DNA of 64,000 nucleotides from Leucobacter komagatae (GCF_006716085.1 NZ_VFON01000001.1:1984001-2048000); one strand, 5' to 3'. Shown: positions 26,459 through 35,727, counted from the first letter of the stretch. The notes: generated by a model not told the origin, from the sequence alone. A program made the numbers and translations.

Positions 26459-27565
26459 TTAGCCCTGGCTTGCCAGTACCTCGCCGAGCGTCTCGCACAC
26501 CGATGCGATCTCGGCTTCGGTGAGCTGGGGGTAAAGCGGCAGCGTGAGCGCCGAGCTGTGGGCGCGCGTCGCCTGCGGCAGCTCTTCATCAGCGATACCG
26601 AAACGCTCACTAAAGTAGGGCTGGAGGTGCATCGAGTAGGTACCAAGCGTAGTTTCAATACCGCGCTCACGCATCGCGTCGATGACTGCGTTGCGGTCGT
26701 ACTTCGCGTCGAGCAGCACGACGTAAGACTGGTAGGTGTGCGTGGTCTCGGCGGGCACGGTCGGCGTCTGCACGCCCTGAACGCCAGCCAGGAGACGGTT
26801 GTAAACGCCAGCCAATTCCTGTCGCTTTGCGACGAGGTCGCGCAGCTTGCCCATCTGCACTACACCGATGGCACCGAGCACATCGCTCAGGCGGTAGTTG
26901 TACCCCGCCTCGACGAACGACATGAAGTGCGAGCCGCGAACTGCGCCGTGGGTGCGCAGCACCGCAATACGCTCGGCCATTTCGGCGTTCTGCGTGGAGA
27001 CCAGACCGCCCTCACCCGTGGTGATGATCTTGCGCGGGTGGAACGAGAACACGCCAGCGGTACCAAGCGAGCCTGCTTCGCGACCCTTGAAGGTGCCGCC
27101 AAGAGCGCACGCCGCATCCTCGATAACCGGCAGGTTGTGGCGCGCGGCGATCTCGTTGATCGCATCCATGTCCGCGGGCAGACCAAAGGCGTGCACGGGC
27201 ATGATCGCCGCAGTCTTCTCGGTGATCTTGCTCTCGATCAGCGCGGGGTTCATGTTGAAAGTCGCAAGGTTAATGTCCACGAAGACCGGAATAGCGCCCT
27301 GCTGAATTACCGCATTTGCGGTCGCGGGGAAGCTGAAGTCAGGCACGATCACTTCGTCGCCGGGCTCAACGCCCGCGGCACGAAGCGCGAGGTGAATACC
27401 GGTGGTAGCGGAGCTCGTCGCGAACGCGTGCTCAACGCCCACGTGCTCAGCAACGAGGCGCTCAAACTCGGCGACCTTCGGCCCCTGAGTCAGGTAACCC
27501 GACTCGAGCACCTCCGCAATGGAAGCGAGTTCTTCGCTGCCAAGATCCGGAACGTTGAGCCTCAT
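26459..27565 (-). CDS. DegT/DnrJ/EryC1/StrS family sugar aminotransferase (second copy)
   Basis: 368 residues. It has ATSSATTGIHLALRAAGVEP, VIEDAACALGGTF, and SFHPRKIITTGEGG with the PLP lysine. It is clearly diverged from the copy at 24070 (HPRK versus YPTK at the active lysine), so it probably aminates a different keto sugar. Its ATG overlaps the stop of the epimerase/dehydratase gene in ATGA, suggesting that the SDR at 27562 supplies its substrate, for example a UDP-4-keto sugar. Confidence 0.9.
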   Translation of the reverse strand: MRLNVPDLGSEELASIAEVLESGYLTQGPKVAEFERLVAEHVGVEHAFATSSATTGIHLALRAAGVEPGDEVIVPDFSFPATANAVIQQGAIPVFVDINLATFNMNPALIESKITEKTAAIMPVHAFGLPADMDAINEIAARHNLPVIEDAACALGGTFKGREAGSLGTAGVFSFHPRKIITTGEGGLVSTQNAEMAERIAVLRTHGAVRGSHFMSFVEAGYNYRLSDVLGAIGVVQMGKLRDLVAKRQELAGVYNRLLAGVQGVQTPTVPAETTHTYQSYVVLLDAKYDRNAVIDAMRERGIETTLGTYSMHLQPYFSERFGIADEELPQATRAHSSALTLPLYPQLTEAEIASVCETLGEVLASQG

Positions 27566-28527
27566 CCGAGCACCTTCTCGTAGAAGGCGATCGTCTCGGC
27601 GAGCGCGTCCTGGTTAAGAACCTCAGGCTGATCGTTGAAGAAGCCTTTGAGCTTCGTCACGTCAGCCATGTGACGGCGAACGTCGCCCGGACGCTCTGCA
27701 ATGTGCTCGACCGGGTGGTTCGACTTGCCCATGATCTCAAGCATCTTGGTGACGAGCGTGTTGATCGAGGTGCCGACACCGGTCGCGACGTTGAGTTCCT
27801 TGCCGCGGCACTCAGGGTTATCGTGAATCTGGACCGCGAAACGTGCCGTGTCGCGGACGAAGGTGAAGTCGCGCGACTGCTCACCATCACCGTGGATCAG
27901 GATCGGCTCACCGTCGAGCACACGCTGCACGACGATCGGGATGATGCCTGCGTATGAACCGGGGTTCTGTCGGGGGCCGTAGTTATTGAACGGGCGCACG
28001 ATTGTGGCGTCAATGCCAAAAGTGCTCACGAACGAACGGATGATGTGGTCTTCCGCCGACTTTGCCGCCGCGTAAGGGGTGAGCGCGTCATGCGGGTGGT
28101 CTTCGTCCATGGGAACGTAACGACCCGAACCGTACGCTTCCGAGCTGGAGAAGTGCACGAGACGCTCGATCGAGCCGCGACGAGCGATCTCGCAGAAAGC
28201 GCTGGTGATGCCGATGTTGGTCTGCATCGTGAAGTGGGGGTAGGCGAGCGAGGTCGGGAGCGGAATCGTCGCGAGATCGAAGACGGTCTCAATACCGTGC
28301 TGGTCGACGACGTCCTGCATGGCCGAGAGGTTCGAAGCGTCAAGGCGAACGACCTCAAGATCTGCGCTGGTCTTCTTGGCATCATCGAGGTTATGTTCGT
28401 TGCCCAGGAAGAAGTTGTCGACGACAACGACCTTGCTGGCCCCCTCATTGATCAACTGGTCAACCAGGTGACTTCCAATAAACCCGGCACCGCCAGTAAC
28501 GAGCACAGAGCGTGACCGAATCGACAT
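27562..28527 (-). CDS. NAD-dependent epimerase/dehydratase (extended SDR, nucleotide-sugar type)
   Basis: 321 residues. It has the NAD site VLVTGGAGFIGSH near residue 8, the catalytic Ser in HFSSSEAYGSG and the Tyr-Lys pair in TPYAAAKSAED. RPFNNYGPRQNPGSYAGIIP is typical of UDP/GDP-hexose 4,6-dehydratases and 4-epimerases. It lies first in a long reverse-strand operon, directly coupled to the aminotransferase at 26459. An AGAGGAAG Shine-Dalgarno 5 nt before the ATG sets the start. It probably makes a 4-keto or epimerised sugar nucleotide; which one is not clear. Confidence 0.87.
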   Translation of the reverse strand: MSIRSRSVLVTGGAGFIGSHLVDQLINEGASKVVVVDNFFLGNEHNLDDAKKTSADLEVVRLDASNLSAMQDVVDQHGIETVFDLATIPLPTSLAYPHFTMQTNIGITSAFCEIARRGSIERLVHFSSSEAYGSGRYVPMDEDHPHDALTPYAAAKSAEDHIIRSFVSTFGIDATIVRPFNNYGPRQNPGSYAGIIPIVVQRVLDGEPILIHGDGEQSRDFTFVRDTARFAVQIHDNPECRGKELNVATGVGTSINTLVTKMLEIMGKSNHPVEHIAERPGDVRRHMADVTKLKGFFNDQPEVLNQDALAETIAFYEKVLG

Positions 28528-28628
28528 GTAAGCTTCCTCTCAGCTGGACTACGATCCATCCGCGGGAGCATCTAGATCTGCCGCGCGAACTCGACCCACC
28601 CTACCACCGGCGAGTTCAGAGGAGCACT

Positions 28629-29072
28629 GTGAACGAGACTGAGGCGCACGGCGGATTGCCTGCGAACCCCTACCATCCGCACGCTTGGATTCTCGGCGAG
28701 CCCGAGATCGCTCCGGGGTGCTGGATTGGCGCATTCACCGTAATCGATGGCAGCGGCGGACTCACCATCGGCCAGGACTGCAACATTAGCGCCGGCGCAC
28801 ACATCTACACCCATTCGACGGTGGCGCGATGCGTGTCGGAGGGTGAAGCCCCCATCGAGCGACGATCGGTTGTGATTGGCCGCAACGTCTATATTGGCGC
28901 TCAGGCTGTCGTGCTCATGGGCGCCGAGATCGGTGACCACTCGGCGATCGCGGCTGGCGCAGTCGTCAAAGAAGGAACAATCGCCCCGCCCTACAGCCTG
29001 CTCCGAGGAGTCCCAGCTGTTGTTGTAGAGGGCGGGGCAAAAAAGTTCTTGCCTGAGGCTAGCTCCGAGTAA
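28629..29072 (+). CDS. Hexapeptide-repeat (left-handed beta-helix) acyltransferase
   Basis: 147 residues from a GTG preceded by AGAGGAG. Hexapeptide repeats run from about residue 20 (ILGEPEIAPGCWIGAFTVID) to IGDHSAIAAGAVVKEG, with the WbpD/maltose-acetyltransferase-like THSTVARC loop. It is shorter than LpxA-type proteins and looks like an amino-sugar N-acetyltransferase, a natural partner for the aminotransferases. It is divergent from the SDR operon, and its 3' end overlaps the convergent LGFP gene by 14 nt. A longer frame from 28512 is rejected for lack of a signal. Confidence 0.8.
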   Translation: MNETEAHGGLPANPYHPHAWILGEPEIAPGCWIGAFTVIDGSGGLTIGQDCNISAGAHIYTHSTVARCVSEGEAPIERRSVVIGRNVYIGAQAVVLMGAEIGDHSAIAAGAVVKEGTIAPPYSLLRGVPAVVVEGGAKKFLPEASSE

Positions 29073-31779
29073 CGGTTCCGTTGGCGTACGTCAGTGTTCC
29101 GTTCTGGAACTTCTGGGTCGTAACGCCACCGGCCGTCGTCTGCTCGGAAGTCGGGTATCCGAGCGTGCCGTAGATGCCTCCTGCAACCTGGTTGTAGTAG
29201 GTGTAGATCGGTCCCTCCGGGAGCATCACCGTCGTGTTGGTTTTACTCTCCGTGGTGATGAGGCCCCTCGCGAAGAACTGCAGAGTTCCGCCGCCGTTAG
29301 CGGTGTATGCCTTCTGGTCTCCAGCGGGCGCTCCGAGCACGCTTGTCTCAGCCCCCGCGGCGAGATACCTGTTGAGGGCTGGCTGCGAGAAGTCTCGAAC
29401 CGGACCGCCCTTGTACGAGCGAAGCGTGCCCTCCTGGAAAGCTTGGATCTTTGCGCCGCTGCTGTCGGTCGTTTCATCAGCAGTTGGGAGTCCGAGCGAA
29501 CCGTAAATTCCACCTGCCTTGCCGTTGTAGTGCTGGTACAACGAGCTCGAGTACAGCATGGCTCCGGCGGTGCCGTCTTTCTGGGACTCCACGATGATGC
29601 CCTTGTCGAAGAAGCTGAGCCAAGCGCCGCCAGCAACTTCATACTTTCGGGTCCCGCCCGCCGGCGCGCCGAGGCTGGTAGCGTTCTCCCTGTAGTTGTC
29701 GCTCGTGGCGTATGGGAGCGCTAGAGTTACTCCCCGGGCGTCGGCTGTAATCCTGCCGTTCTGAAAGCTCTGAGAACGGGTACCCCCAGCGCCGACGACC
29801 TCATCTCCAATTGGCCACCCGAGCCAACCATAGATTCCGCCTTCGTTCGAGTTATAACGTTGGAAGATTACGCCATTCGTCCGCATACCTGTCGCGGTGT
29901 CGGCACTCGCCCCAGAAAAGAGAATGCCGTTGCGGAAGACCTGCAGAGTCCCCCCGCCGTTCGCGGAATAGACAATCGGGTTCGCGACCGGGTATCCGTA
30001 CCCGCCGTAGACTCCACCTGCGGCCTGTGAGTTGTAATACGCGTATATGCCGCCCGAGACAGACGAAGTTTTCGAGGTCCGATGCTCGGCGACGATGACA
30101 CCACGCTCAAACTGCGTTAGCGTAGCTCCACCGTCCGCCACAAGCACGACCGATGCACCTGTGGGCTTTCCCAGAGGCGTCCCCTGCGTATTGGCGACCG
30201 TCTCTGCGATCCATGCTTCTCCGCTAACCTCCACGACTGCACCTGACCCCTTGCGGTAGAGATATCCCCGTTCGAATTCCTGGATAAAGGAACCATCGCC
30301 AAGCGTACGCTCACTGCCTACGGGAAACCCCAGTCGCCCGTAAATTCCGCCCGATTTGGAGTTGTAGTGCGAATAGAACGGTCCGGCAACGAAGACCGGT
30401 GACGGTGCGCCTGAAACCTGGGTGATGACGCCACCCTGGAATTGCTGCAGTTTGCCGCCCCTGTAGCTTTTCAAGGCTCCCAGCGGGTACCCAAGCTCCC
30501 CATAGATTCCGCCCGCTGAGTTGTTATAAAGATCGTAAACTGGTCCGTAGTTCACACTACTGACGGTGTCTTCGCGCTTGGCGACAATAACAAGACCGCC
30601 TTGAAAAAACTGCAACGTGGCACCACCGTTTGGCGCGTACGCAGTCGCTTCCGATACAGGAGCTCCGAGCTCACCTCTAATGCCACCGGCTTCAGAATTG
30701 TAGTAGTTAAAGACGTGGCCAAATGGGATGCCGACTGTTTTGCCCGTGTTCAACTCGGTTGAGATGATGCCGCCTGAGAAGTACTGCAGCCAAACCCCCG
30801 CCGGATAGCGCGTCGTGTAGTAAGTGGAATGTCCAGTTGGACCACCGTAAACACCACTTGACTCACCATTCGCCCGCCAGTACGTAGCGATATCGCCAGA
30901 CACACGGAATCCTCGCGTGGAACCAAACCACGACGTGTAGAAGTTGTAGAAGTTCCGATTTCCGTAACTTGAACAGGCGTCGCCTGTTCCCCAGCCAGCA
31001 TTCAGGGCAGCCTGGTTGGGGCGGTATGGCGTGTAGATGTATAGGGCTGCCGTGGCCCAGTTCTGAATATTGACAGTTGAACCACCGCAACTGGCGTTAG
31101 GGTGCCACTGAATGTAGTTATTTTGAAACGGCTTGTAGCTGTAACTGTTTGGGAACGCTCGGTATACCTTGAGCTGCCAGGCAGCTCGATACACCTGTTG
31201 GAAGAAACCGCCGAGCTTTGGATCACAATTTGCCGTGCCGCCTGGCCCGCTGTCAGGGCACGCGTACCCCATGGCGCGAAAGTACTGCTCATTGTTTGGC
31301 CAGGGGTCGCTAATCAAACTCTGCTCTTTTTCAAGCGTGATCAAGAGGACCCGCTGACTGATGCCGCAGGCTTTCCCAACCTTTTGAATGATCTGCGCCG
31401 CCGTCTCGTTACCGCCCCCTATATAGGCCGAGCAATACGCATTTGAGGCTCGGCTCTGAGTTGGGGAAACAAGATCTTTGGTGCACTTCGAAGCCAGGGT
31501 CGTGCGAACTCCACCCCAAGTAACCGCTTTGCCGACTTCATATCCGGGCCGCCCAAGCCAGCACTGCGGCAGTCGCTGGTTTAGAAACGTCTGAACTTCA
31601 GAAGCCGTCATCGCGTTGCCGTCATAGAACAACTCATCATCGATGATGTTGGACGCGTCGAATCCGTCTGACGGGCCAGCTGCTGCGGCTGGTATAGGGC
31701 TCACTACGCCGAGCAGGACGCCAAAGGCGGCCATCGTTGCAATAGCGCAAAGCAACAGGTTCATGCGCGCGGCTCTCAT
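29059..31779 (-). CDS. Secreted protein with about 11 C-terminal LGFP repeats
   Basis: 906 residues. A signal peptide (residues 1-34, ending AAAAG) is followed by an N-terminal domain of about 255 residues, with FDASNIIDDELFYDG, LLITLEKEQSL and several Cys, found in actinobacterial proteins often labelled hemagglutinin. A lysozyme-like role for this domain is only a guess. From about residue 290 come roughly eleven repeats of 42-50 residues of the form Y-x2-YN-x3-GGIYG-x-LG-x-P...Q-x-F-x2-G-x-I, the LGFP family linked to cell-wall binding. The start follows a GGGGAG 4 nt upstream. Its place inside the glycan island suggests that it binds the wall glycan made here. Confidence 0.85.
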   Translation of the reverse strand: MRAARMNLLLCAIATMAAFGVLLGVVSPIPAAAAGPSDGFDASNIIDDELFYDGNAMTASEVQTFLNQRLPQCWLGRPGYEVGKAVTWGGVRTTLASKCTKDLVSPTQSRASNAYCSAYIGGGNETAAQIIQKVGKACGISQRVLLITLEKEQSLISDPWPNNEQYFRAMGYACPDSGPGGTANCDPKLGGFFQQVYRAAWQLKVYRAFPNSYSYKPFQNNYIQWHPNASCGGSTVNIQNWATAALYIYTPYRPNQAALNAGWGTGDACSSYGNRNFYNFYTSWFGSTRGFRVSGDIATYWRANGESSGVYGGPTGHSTYYTTRYPAGVWLQYFSGGIISTELNTGKTVGIPFGHVFNYYNSEAGGIRGELGAPVSEATAYAPNGGATLQFFQGGLVIVAKREDTVSSVNYGPVYDLYNNSAGGIYGELGYPLGALKSYRGGKLQQFQGGVITQVSGAPSPVFVAGPFYSHYNSKSGGIYGRLGFPVGSERTLGDGSFIQEFERGYLYRKGSGAVVEVSGEAWIAETVANTQGTPLGKPTGASVVLVADGGATLTQFERGVIVAEHRTSKTSSVSGGIYAYYNSQAAGGVYGGYGYPVANPIVYSANGGGTLQVFRNGILFSGASADTATGMRTNGVIFQRYNSNEGGIYGWLGWPIGDEVVGAGGTRSQSFQNGRITADARGVTLALPYATSDNYRENATSLGAPAGGTRKYEVAGGAWLSFFDKGIIVESQKDGTAGAMLYSSSLYQHYNGKAGGIYGSLGLPTADETTDSSGAKIQAFQEGTLRSYKGGPVRDFSQPALNRYLAAGAETSVLGAPAGDQKAYTANGGGTLQFFARGLITTESKTNTTVMLPEGPIYTYYNQVAGGIYGTLGYPTSEQTTAGGVTTQKFQNGTLTYANGTVTRS

Positions 31780-31842
31780 TGGGCTCCCCTCGGACAGACT
31801 CTAACTCTCAAGCATAACTTCCATATTGCACGAGTGACAGGT

Positions 31843-31848
31843 TAGAGT
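31843..31848 (+). promoter_or_regulatory. Possible -10 TAGAGT upstream of GT2-DUF2304 operon
   Basis: TAGAGT lies about 50 nt before the chosen ATG at 31898. A second weak hexamer CACAAT (31885-31890) sits 7 nt before that ATG at leaderless spacing. I cannot tell which is used. Confidence 0.35.
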
Positions 31849-31897
31849 GATCCTCAGCTGCGGGCGTATCCACGCTACGTCTGCCACAATGGACTCT

Positions 31898-32602
31898 ATG
31901 AACGCTGGCCCCGCAAACAGCGCGCCAAGCGCGCATCGGAACTCTGACGTATGGGTCGTCATCCCGCTCTACAACGAGGCGGAGGTCATCGGAGGCGTGA
32001 TTCGGGGCCTGTTGACCGAGTTTCCCCATGTTGTATGCATTGATGACGGCTCAACTGACGGATCCGGCAGCATTGCGAGCTACGCTGGTGCACGATTGCT
32101 CAGGCACCCGATCAACTTAGGCCAGGGCGCCGCCCTCCAGACGGGATTTGAATTTGCACTCGAACAAGGGGCTCGTTACGTCGTCACCTTCGACGCCGAC
32201 GGCCAGCACCGAGTGGAAGATGCTCTCGCTATGGTGGATCGCGCCCGAGCAGACAATCTCGCTATCGTGTTCGGATCACGATTCCTCGATGATCGCACTA
32301 AGCCTGGATTGCTCAAGAAGATTGTGCTGAAGACCGCCGTCTGGGTGACAAACATCACTACCCGAACAAAACTCACTGACGCACACAACGGGCTTCGTGT
32401 CATTCGTGATGACGCTCTCAGACAAGTCAAACTTCGTCAGGACAGGATGGCACACGGGACCGAGATCGTCGTTCAGCTCGGTAAGACAAAACTCCCGTTT
32501 GCAGAACAGCCCGTTGAAGTCCTGTACACAGACTATTCGAAGGCGAAGGGTCAGTCACTGTTGAACTCCGTCAACATTCTCGTCGACCTCATCATCAGGT
32601 AG
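31898..32602 (+). CDS. GT2 glycosyltransferase, polyprenyl-phosphate-hexose synthase (DPM1-like)
   Basis: 234 residues, a minimal DPM1-like GT2 domain without membrane segments. It has VWVVIPLYNEAEVIGGVI, VCIDDGSTDGS, RHPINLGQGAALQTGF and the catalytic-type TFDADGQH. It would load a sugar onto polyprenyl phosphate for the membrane protein encoded two genes downstream. Starts at 31889 and 31898 are both possible; 31898 is favoured by the CACAAT hexamer 7 nt upstream. The stop is directly followed by the DUF2304 start. Confidence 0.85.
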   Translation: MNAGPANSAPSAHRNSDVWVVIPLYNEAEVIGGVIRGLLTEFPHVVCIDDGSTDGSGSIASYAGARLLRHPINLGQGAALQTGFEFALEQGARYVVTFDADGQHRVEDALAMVDRARADNLAIVFGSRFLDDRTKPGLLKKIVLKTAVWVTNITTRTKLTDAHNGLRVIRDDALRQVKLRQDRMAHGTEIVVQLGKTKLPFAEQPVEVLYTDYSKAKGQSLLNSVNILVDLIIR

Positions 32603-32962
32603 GTGCGCATGCTCTTTCAGATTCTCCTCATCGCACTCGTCGTTACGAGCGTTGCGTTTGCGGTGCGCTCGCTCCCGGGCGAGAAGTCACTTGCTATCAA
32701 ACGCATTGTCGCCATTCTCTTCGTTGTTGCCGCTGTCGCTGCAATTCTCTTCCCGCAACTCCTCTCGATGATTGCGAATTTTTTTGGCATCGGTCGGGGC
32801 GCAGACCTTCTGCTGTACCTTTCGGTCGTTGCCGCGCTCGTCTTTGCAGTGATGACTGTCCGGGCGAAGGCTCGGAGCGATGCCCGTGTCACAGATTTGG
32901 CGCGTGCCGTCGCCCTTATGGAAGCACGCCTCACCGAACGTGACGATTCGAAGGACGGCTAG
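32603..32962 (+). CDS. DUF2304 small membrane protein
   Basis: 119 residues with three membrane segments (about residues 4-22, 32-60, 68-88) and a charged helical tail (DLARAVALMEARL). The layout and the position directly after a DPM1-like GT2 fit DUF2304. That family often accompanies polyprenyl-phosphate sugar synthases and may be an anchor or flippase-like partner. It begins at the base after the GT2 stop and shares one base with the next start. Confidence 0.8.
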   Translation: MRMLFQILLIALVVTSVAFAVRSLPGEKSLAIKRIVAILFVVAAVAAILFPQLLSMIANFFGIGRGADLLLYLSVVAALVFAVMTVRAKARSDARVTDLARAVALMEARLTERDDSKDG

Positions 32963-34902
32963 TGTCTGACTGGTTTCAGGCTTTTCCAGCGGTTGTAGCC
33001 GCACTCGCGCTGGTGACGCTTCCGGGCCTTCCGGTCGCATGGCTACTCCGGCTTCGCGGTCTAACACTCGTCGCCGGATCCGTAGCAGCTTCGATCGCCA
33101 GCATCGCTCTTGCTTCGATAGGAGCCCCGGCGCTTGGGGTTTCATGGGGGATTCTGCCTATTGCTGCCGTAGCCGTGGCCTTGGCACTGGCTGGCCTTCC
33201 GTTTTACTTCATTACCAGCCACGTGAAGCCTCCCTCCACTCTGCTTACCCTGCGCTCATCGCTCTGGGTCGCCGTGGCAGTGATCCTTGCGGGGCTGCTC
33301 ATCGGGGTGGAAATCGTTCAGGCTATCGGCTCGCCCGAGAACATCTCTCAGACGTATGACGGAGTCTTCCATGTCAACGCGGTAGCCGAGATTCTCCTTA
33401 CGGGCGACCCCTCACCCTTCCACATGGATCTCTCCTCCCCGGGGACAAACGGAGCCTTCTACCCCACGTTGTGGCATTCCGCGGTGGCGCTTGTTGCGCA
33501 GATCGTTGGTGCGAGCGTGCCTGTTGCAACAAACGCCGTCGCGCTCGTTACGTCTTCCTGGATCTGGCCCGTTGGTATTCTCTTTTTCAGTCGCCCCTTC
33601 TTTGTCAAACGGCCGGCCCACCTCATTCTTGGAGCCGTGCTGGCAGCGAACTTCACCGCGTTTCCTTACCTCCTCCTTGCGTGGGGAGTTCTCTACCCGA
33701 ATCTCCTGTCTACTGCGCTCATCCCGTTTGCGCTTGGATTCATCTATCCCGCTTTGCGGCACCGCCAAACGCACTCGCAAGCCCCGCTCGTCTCCCTTTG
33801 GATCGCAGCGGTTGGCGCGGTTGGCGCTGCCACGCTGGCTCATCCAAATGCACTCTTTGGTATCGCTGCGTTCACCGTACCAATGCTGCTTGTGACCGCA
33901 AACGATGTACGGAAGCTCAGCCTGAGCCGCTTACAAAAGAGTCTTCGGCTCGGAACAATTATCGCCGTCATTACCTTGTACGTGATCATCTGGTCGCGGG
34001 TACGGACCGGGGACAACAAGCGAGAGTTCGGCAACAGTGTCGGTCAAGCGTTCGTGAACGGCATCTCGAACGCTCAGATGCTCGATACGCGCGCCTGGTT
34101 CTTAACAGTGCTCGTCGCAGGTGGGGTCGCAGTACTGCTAGTCACACGTCGACACCGGTGGTTGATTCTTTCCTACGGCGTTGCCCTTGGGCTTTTTGTC
34201 GTCGCTAGCGGCCTAAGCGGCTCCGTTCGAGACGCCATTACAGGCGCCTGGTACAACGACGCGCACAGGCTCGCCGCACTGCTGCCCATCGGAGCGATTC
34301 CGCTTGCAGCGGTCGCGTGCGCGAAGTTGCTTGACTACGTCACAGCTGGGCTGAAGAACGTCGATCCAGAGAGGGTCTCGGAGCGAGCTCGCAAATACCT
34401 CCCCGCTGTCGGGGCCGTAGTAGTATTTGCACTGATCCTCACCGGGGCTCGTGGACAAGGCTTGGCTCTTCAAACGCGCTGGATACAAGATCTCCATAAC
34501 CCGGCTGGGATGCTTCTTTCAGAGGATGAACGCACACTTCTTGAACGGCTGCCGGACGAAGTGCCAGCGGACGCCCTCATTGCTGGGGATCCTTGGACTG
34601 GGACTGGCCTCGCGCTCGCGATCGCCCAGCGCGAAGTGCTGTTTGCTCATCTGAACGGGAACTACAGTATCTCCTCGGGTGAGTTGGCGGCGGAGTTCTC
34701 GATGCTTGGTGAGGCTGCGTGCCCGCTCGTTCGGGAGCTCGGAGTAAGTTACATGCTGGACTTCGGCGATGAGCGATACAGCATCGGTGAAGACGAGCTC
34801 TATAAGAAGTACTCTGGCCTCAGCGATATCGCGCAGTCACCCGTGGTCACGGAGATTGATCGCGAAGGAGACGCAGCTCTCTACCGCGTCGACTGCGACT
34901 AG
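32962..34902 (+). CDS. Large polytopic membrane protein, GT-C-like (DUF6541 type)
   Basis: 646 residues with about 13 membrane segments. A loop after the third or fourth segment carries QTYDGVFHVNAVAEILLTGD, an acidic/His motif placed like the GT-C catalytic loop. An exported C-terminal part of about 150 residues (DERTLLERLPDEVPADALIAGD onward) follows the last segment. I believe this is the DUF6541 family of actinobacteria. The likely role is transfer of a sugar from the polyprenyl-phosphate donor made by the upstream GT2. GTG start overlapping the DUF2304 stop by one base. Function is by analogy. Confidence 0.72.
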   Translation: MSDWFQAFPAVVAALALVTLPGLPVAWLLRLRGLTLVAGSVAASIASIALASIGAPALGVSWGILPIAAVAVALALAGLPFYFITSHVKPPSTLLTLRSSLWVAVAVILAGLLIGVEIVQAIGSPENISQTYDGVFHVNAVAEILLTGDPSPFHMDLSSPGTNGAFYPTLWHSAVALVAQIVGASVPVATNAVALVTSSWIWPVGILFFSRPFFVKRPAHLILGAVLAANFTAFPYLLLAWGVLYPNLLSTALIPFALGFIYPALRHRQTHSQAPLVSLWIAAVGAVGAATLAHPNALFGIAAFTVPMLLVTANDVRKLSLSRLQKSLRLGTIIAVITLYVIIWSRVRTGDNKREFGNSVGQAFVNGISNAQMLDTRAWFLTVLVAGGVAVLLVTRRHRWLILSYGVALGLFVVASGLSGSVRDAITGAWYNDAHRLAALLPIGAIPLAAVACAKLLDYVTAGLKNVDPERVSERARKYLPAVGAVVVFALILTGARGQGLALQTRWIQDLHNPAGMLLSEDERTLLERLPDEVPADALIAGDPWTGTGLALAIAQREVLFAHLNGNYSISSGELAAEFSMLGEAACPLVRELGVSYMLDFGDERYSIGEDELYKKYSGLSDIAQSPVVTEIDREGDAALYRVDCD

Positions 34903-34908
34903 AAGAAA

Positions 34909-34943
34909 GGTCTGCAGCCCGGAGGGAATCTGGGCGGCAGGCC
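34909..34943 (+). terminator. Hairpin between convergent operons
   Basis: GGTCTGC (34909-34915) plus GCCC pair with GGGC and GCAGGCC (34937-34943), with small mismatches. No clear T-run, so strength is uncertain. Confidence 0.5.
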
Positions 34944-34959
34944 TCAGTTGCAGCAGCGT

Positions 34960-35727
34960 CTAGTCGTCGAGCTGGTACGCCTCTGACTCCAGATAGGCGA
35001 CGGCCTCTTCGATCGGCCCATCAAACCGGAGTTTGCCGCGCTTGATGACTATGCCGCGCGAGCACAGCTGACGCACCATCTCCATGTCGTGACTCACAAC
35101 AACCATTGTCTTGCGTTCTGCGATCATCTCTTCGAACTTGAGCTTGCACTTCTCGCGGAACGGTGCGTCGCCAACTGACAGAATCTCGTCGACCAGCAAG
35201 ATATCGAGACGCACGTGAATCGCCACGGAGAAGGCGAGCCTCATGAACATACCCGACGAATAGTGTTTGACCTCTTGGTCAAGAAACTCACGGATCTCGG
35301 CAAAGTCAACGATCTGCTCAAAGATTGCGTCGATCTCAGCCTTCTGCATACCGAGGATTGCGGCGTTGAGGTACACGTTCTCACGCCCGGTCAGGTCGGG
35401 GTGGAAGCCCGCTCCCACTTCGATAAGGCCAGCCACGTGCCCACGCGTGAGCACTTTGCCTGTGTCGGGGCGGAGCACGCCAGACATCAGCTTAAGCAGC
35501 GTCGACTTGCCGGAGCCGTTGTACCCCATGATGGCAACGGACTCACCCTCAGGGACGACGAAGCTCATGTCGGAGAGCGCCGTAAAGTCTGAGGTCAGCT
35601 GCTTCCGCTTGGTCCACGCAATGAACGTTTCCTTCATCGAGTGGGTGTGCTTCAAGCTGAACCGCTTTGTGACCGCGTCAACGATTACGGCAGGCCGGTG
35701 ATCAATGCTCTTCATATCCGTACTCAC
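34960..35727 (-). CDS. Polysaccharide ABC exporter, ATP-binding subunit (Wzt/TagH type, copy 1)
   Basis: 255 residues. It has Walker A MGYNGSGKSTLLKLMSG, the type-specific VAGLIEVGAGFHPDLTGREN, signature KHYSSGMFMRLAFSVA, Walker B ILLVDEILSVGD, and switch VVVSHDMEMV. It pairs with the permease encoded immediately upstream to export a lipid-linked polymer. It ends soon after the ATPase and lacks a substrate-binding C-terminal domain, unlike copy 2 at 45086. The GTG start directly follows the permease stop. Confidence 0.93.
   Translation of the reverse strand: MSTDMKSIDHRPAVIVDAVTKRFSLKHTHSMKETFIAWTKRKQLTSDFTALSDMSFVVPEGESVAIMGYNGSGKSTLLKLMSGVLRPDTGKVLTRGHVAGLIEVGAGFHPDLTGRENVYLNAAILGMQKAEIDAIFEQIVDFAEIREFLDQEVKHYSSGMFMRLAFSVAIHVRLDILLVDEILSVGDAPFREKCKLKFEEMIAERKTMVVVSHDMEMVRQLCSRGIVIKRGKLRFDGPIEEAVAYLESEAYQLDD

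Noticed and set aside
26452..26670. N-terminal extension of the GT-like gene at 25279
   Set aside because: The extra residues are antisense to the aminotransferase and Arg/Ser-rich; GTG at 26451 directly follows the upstream stop.
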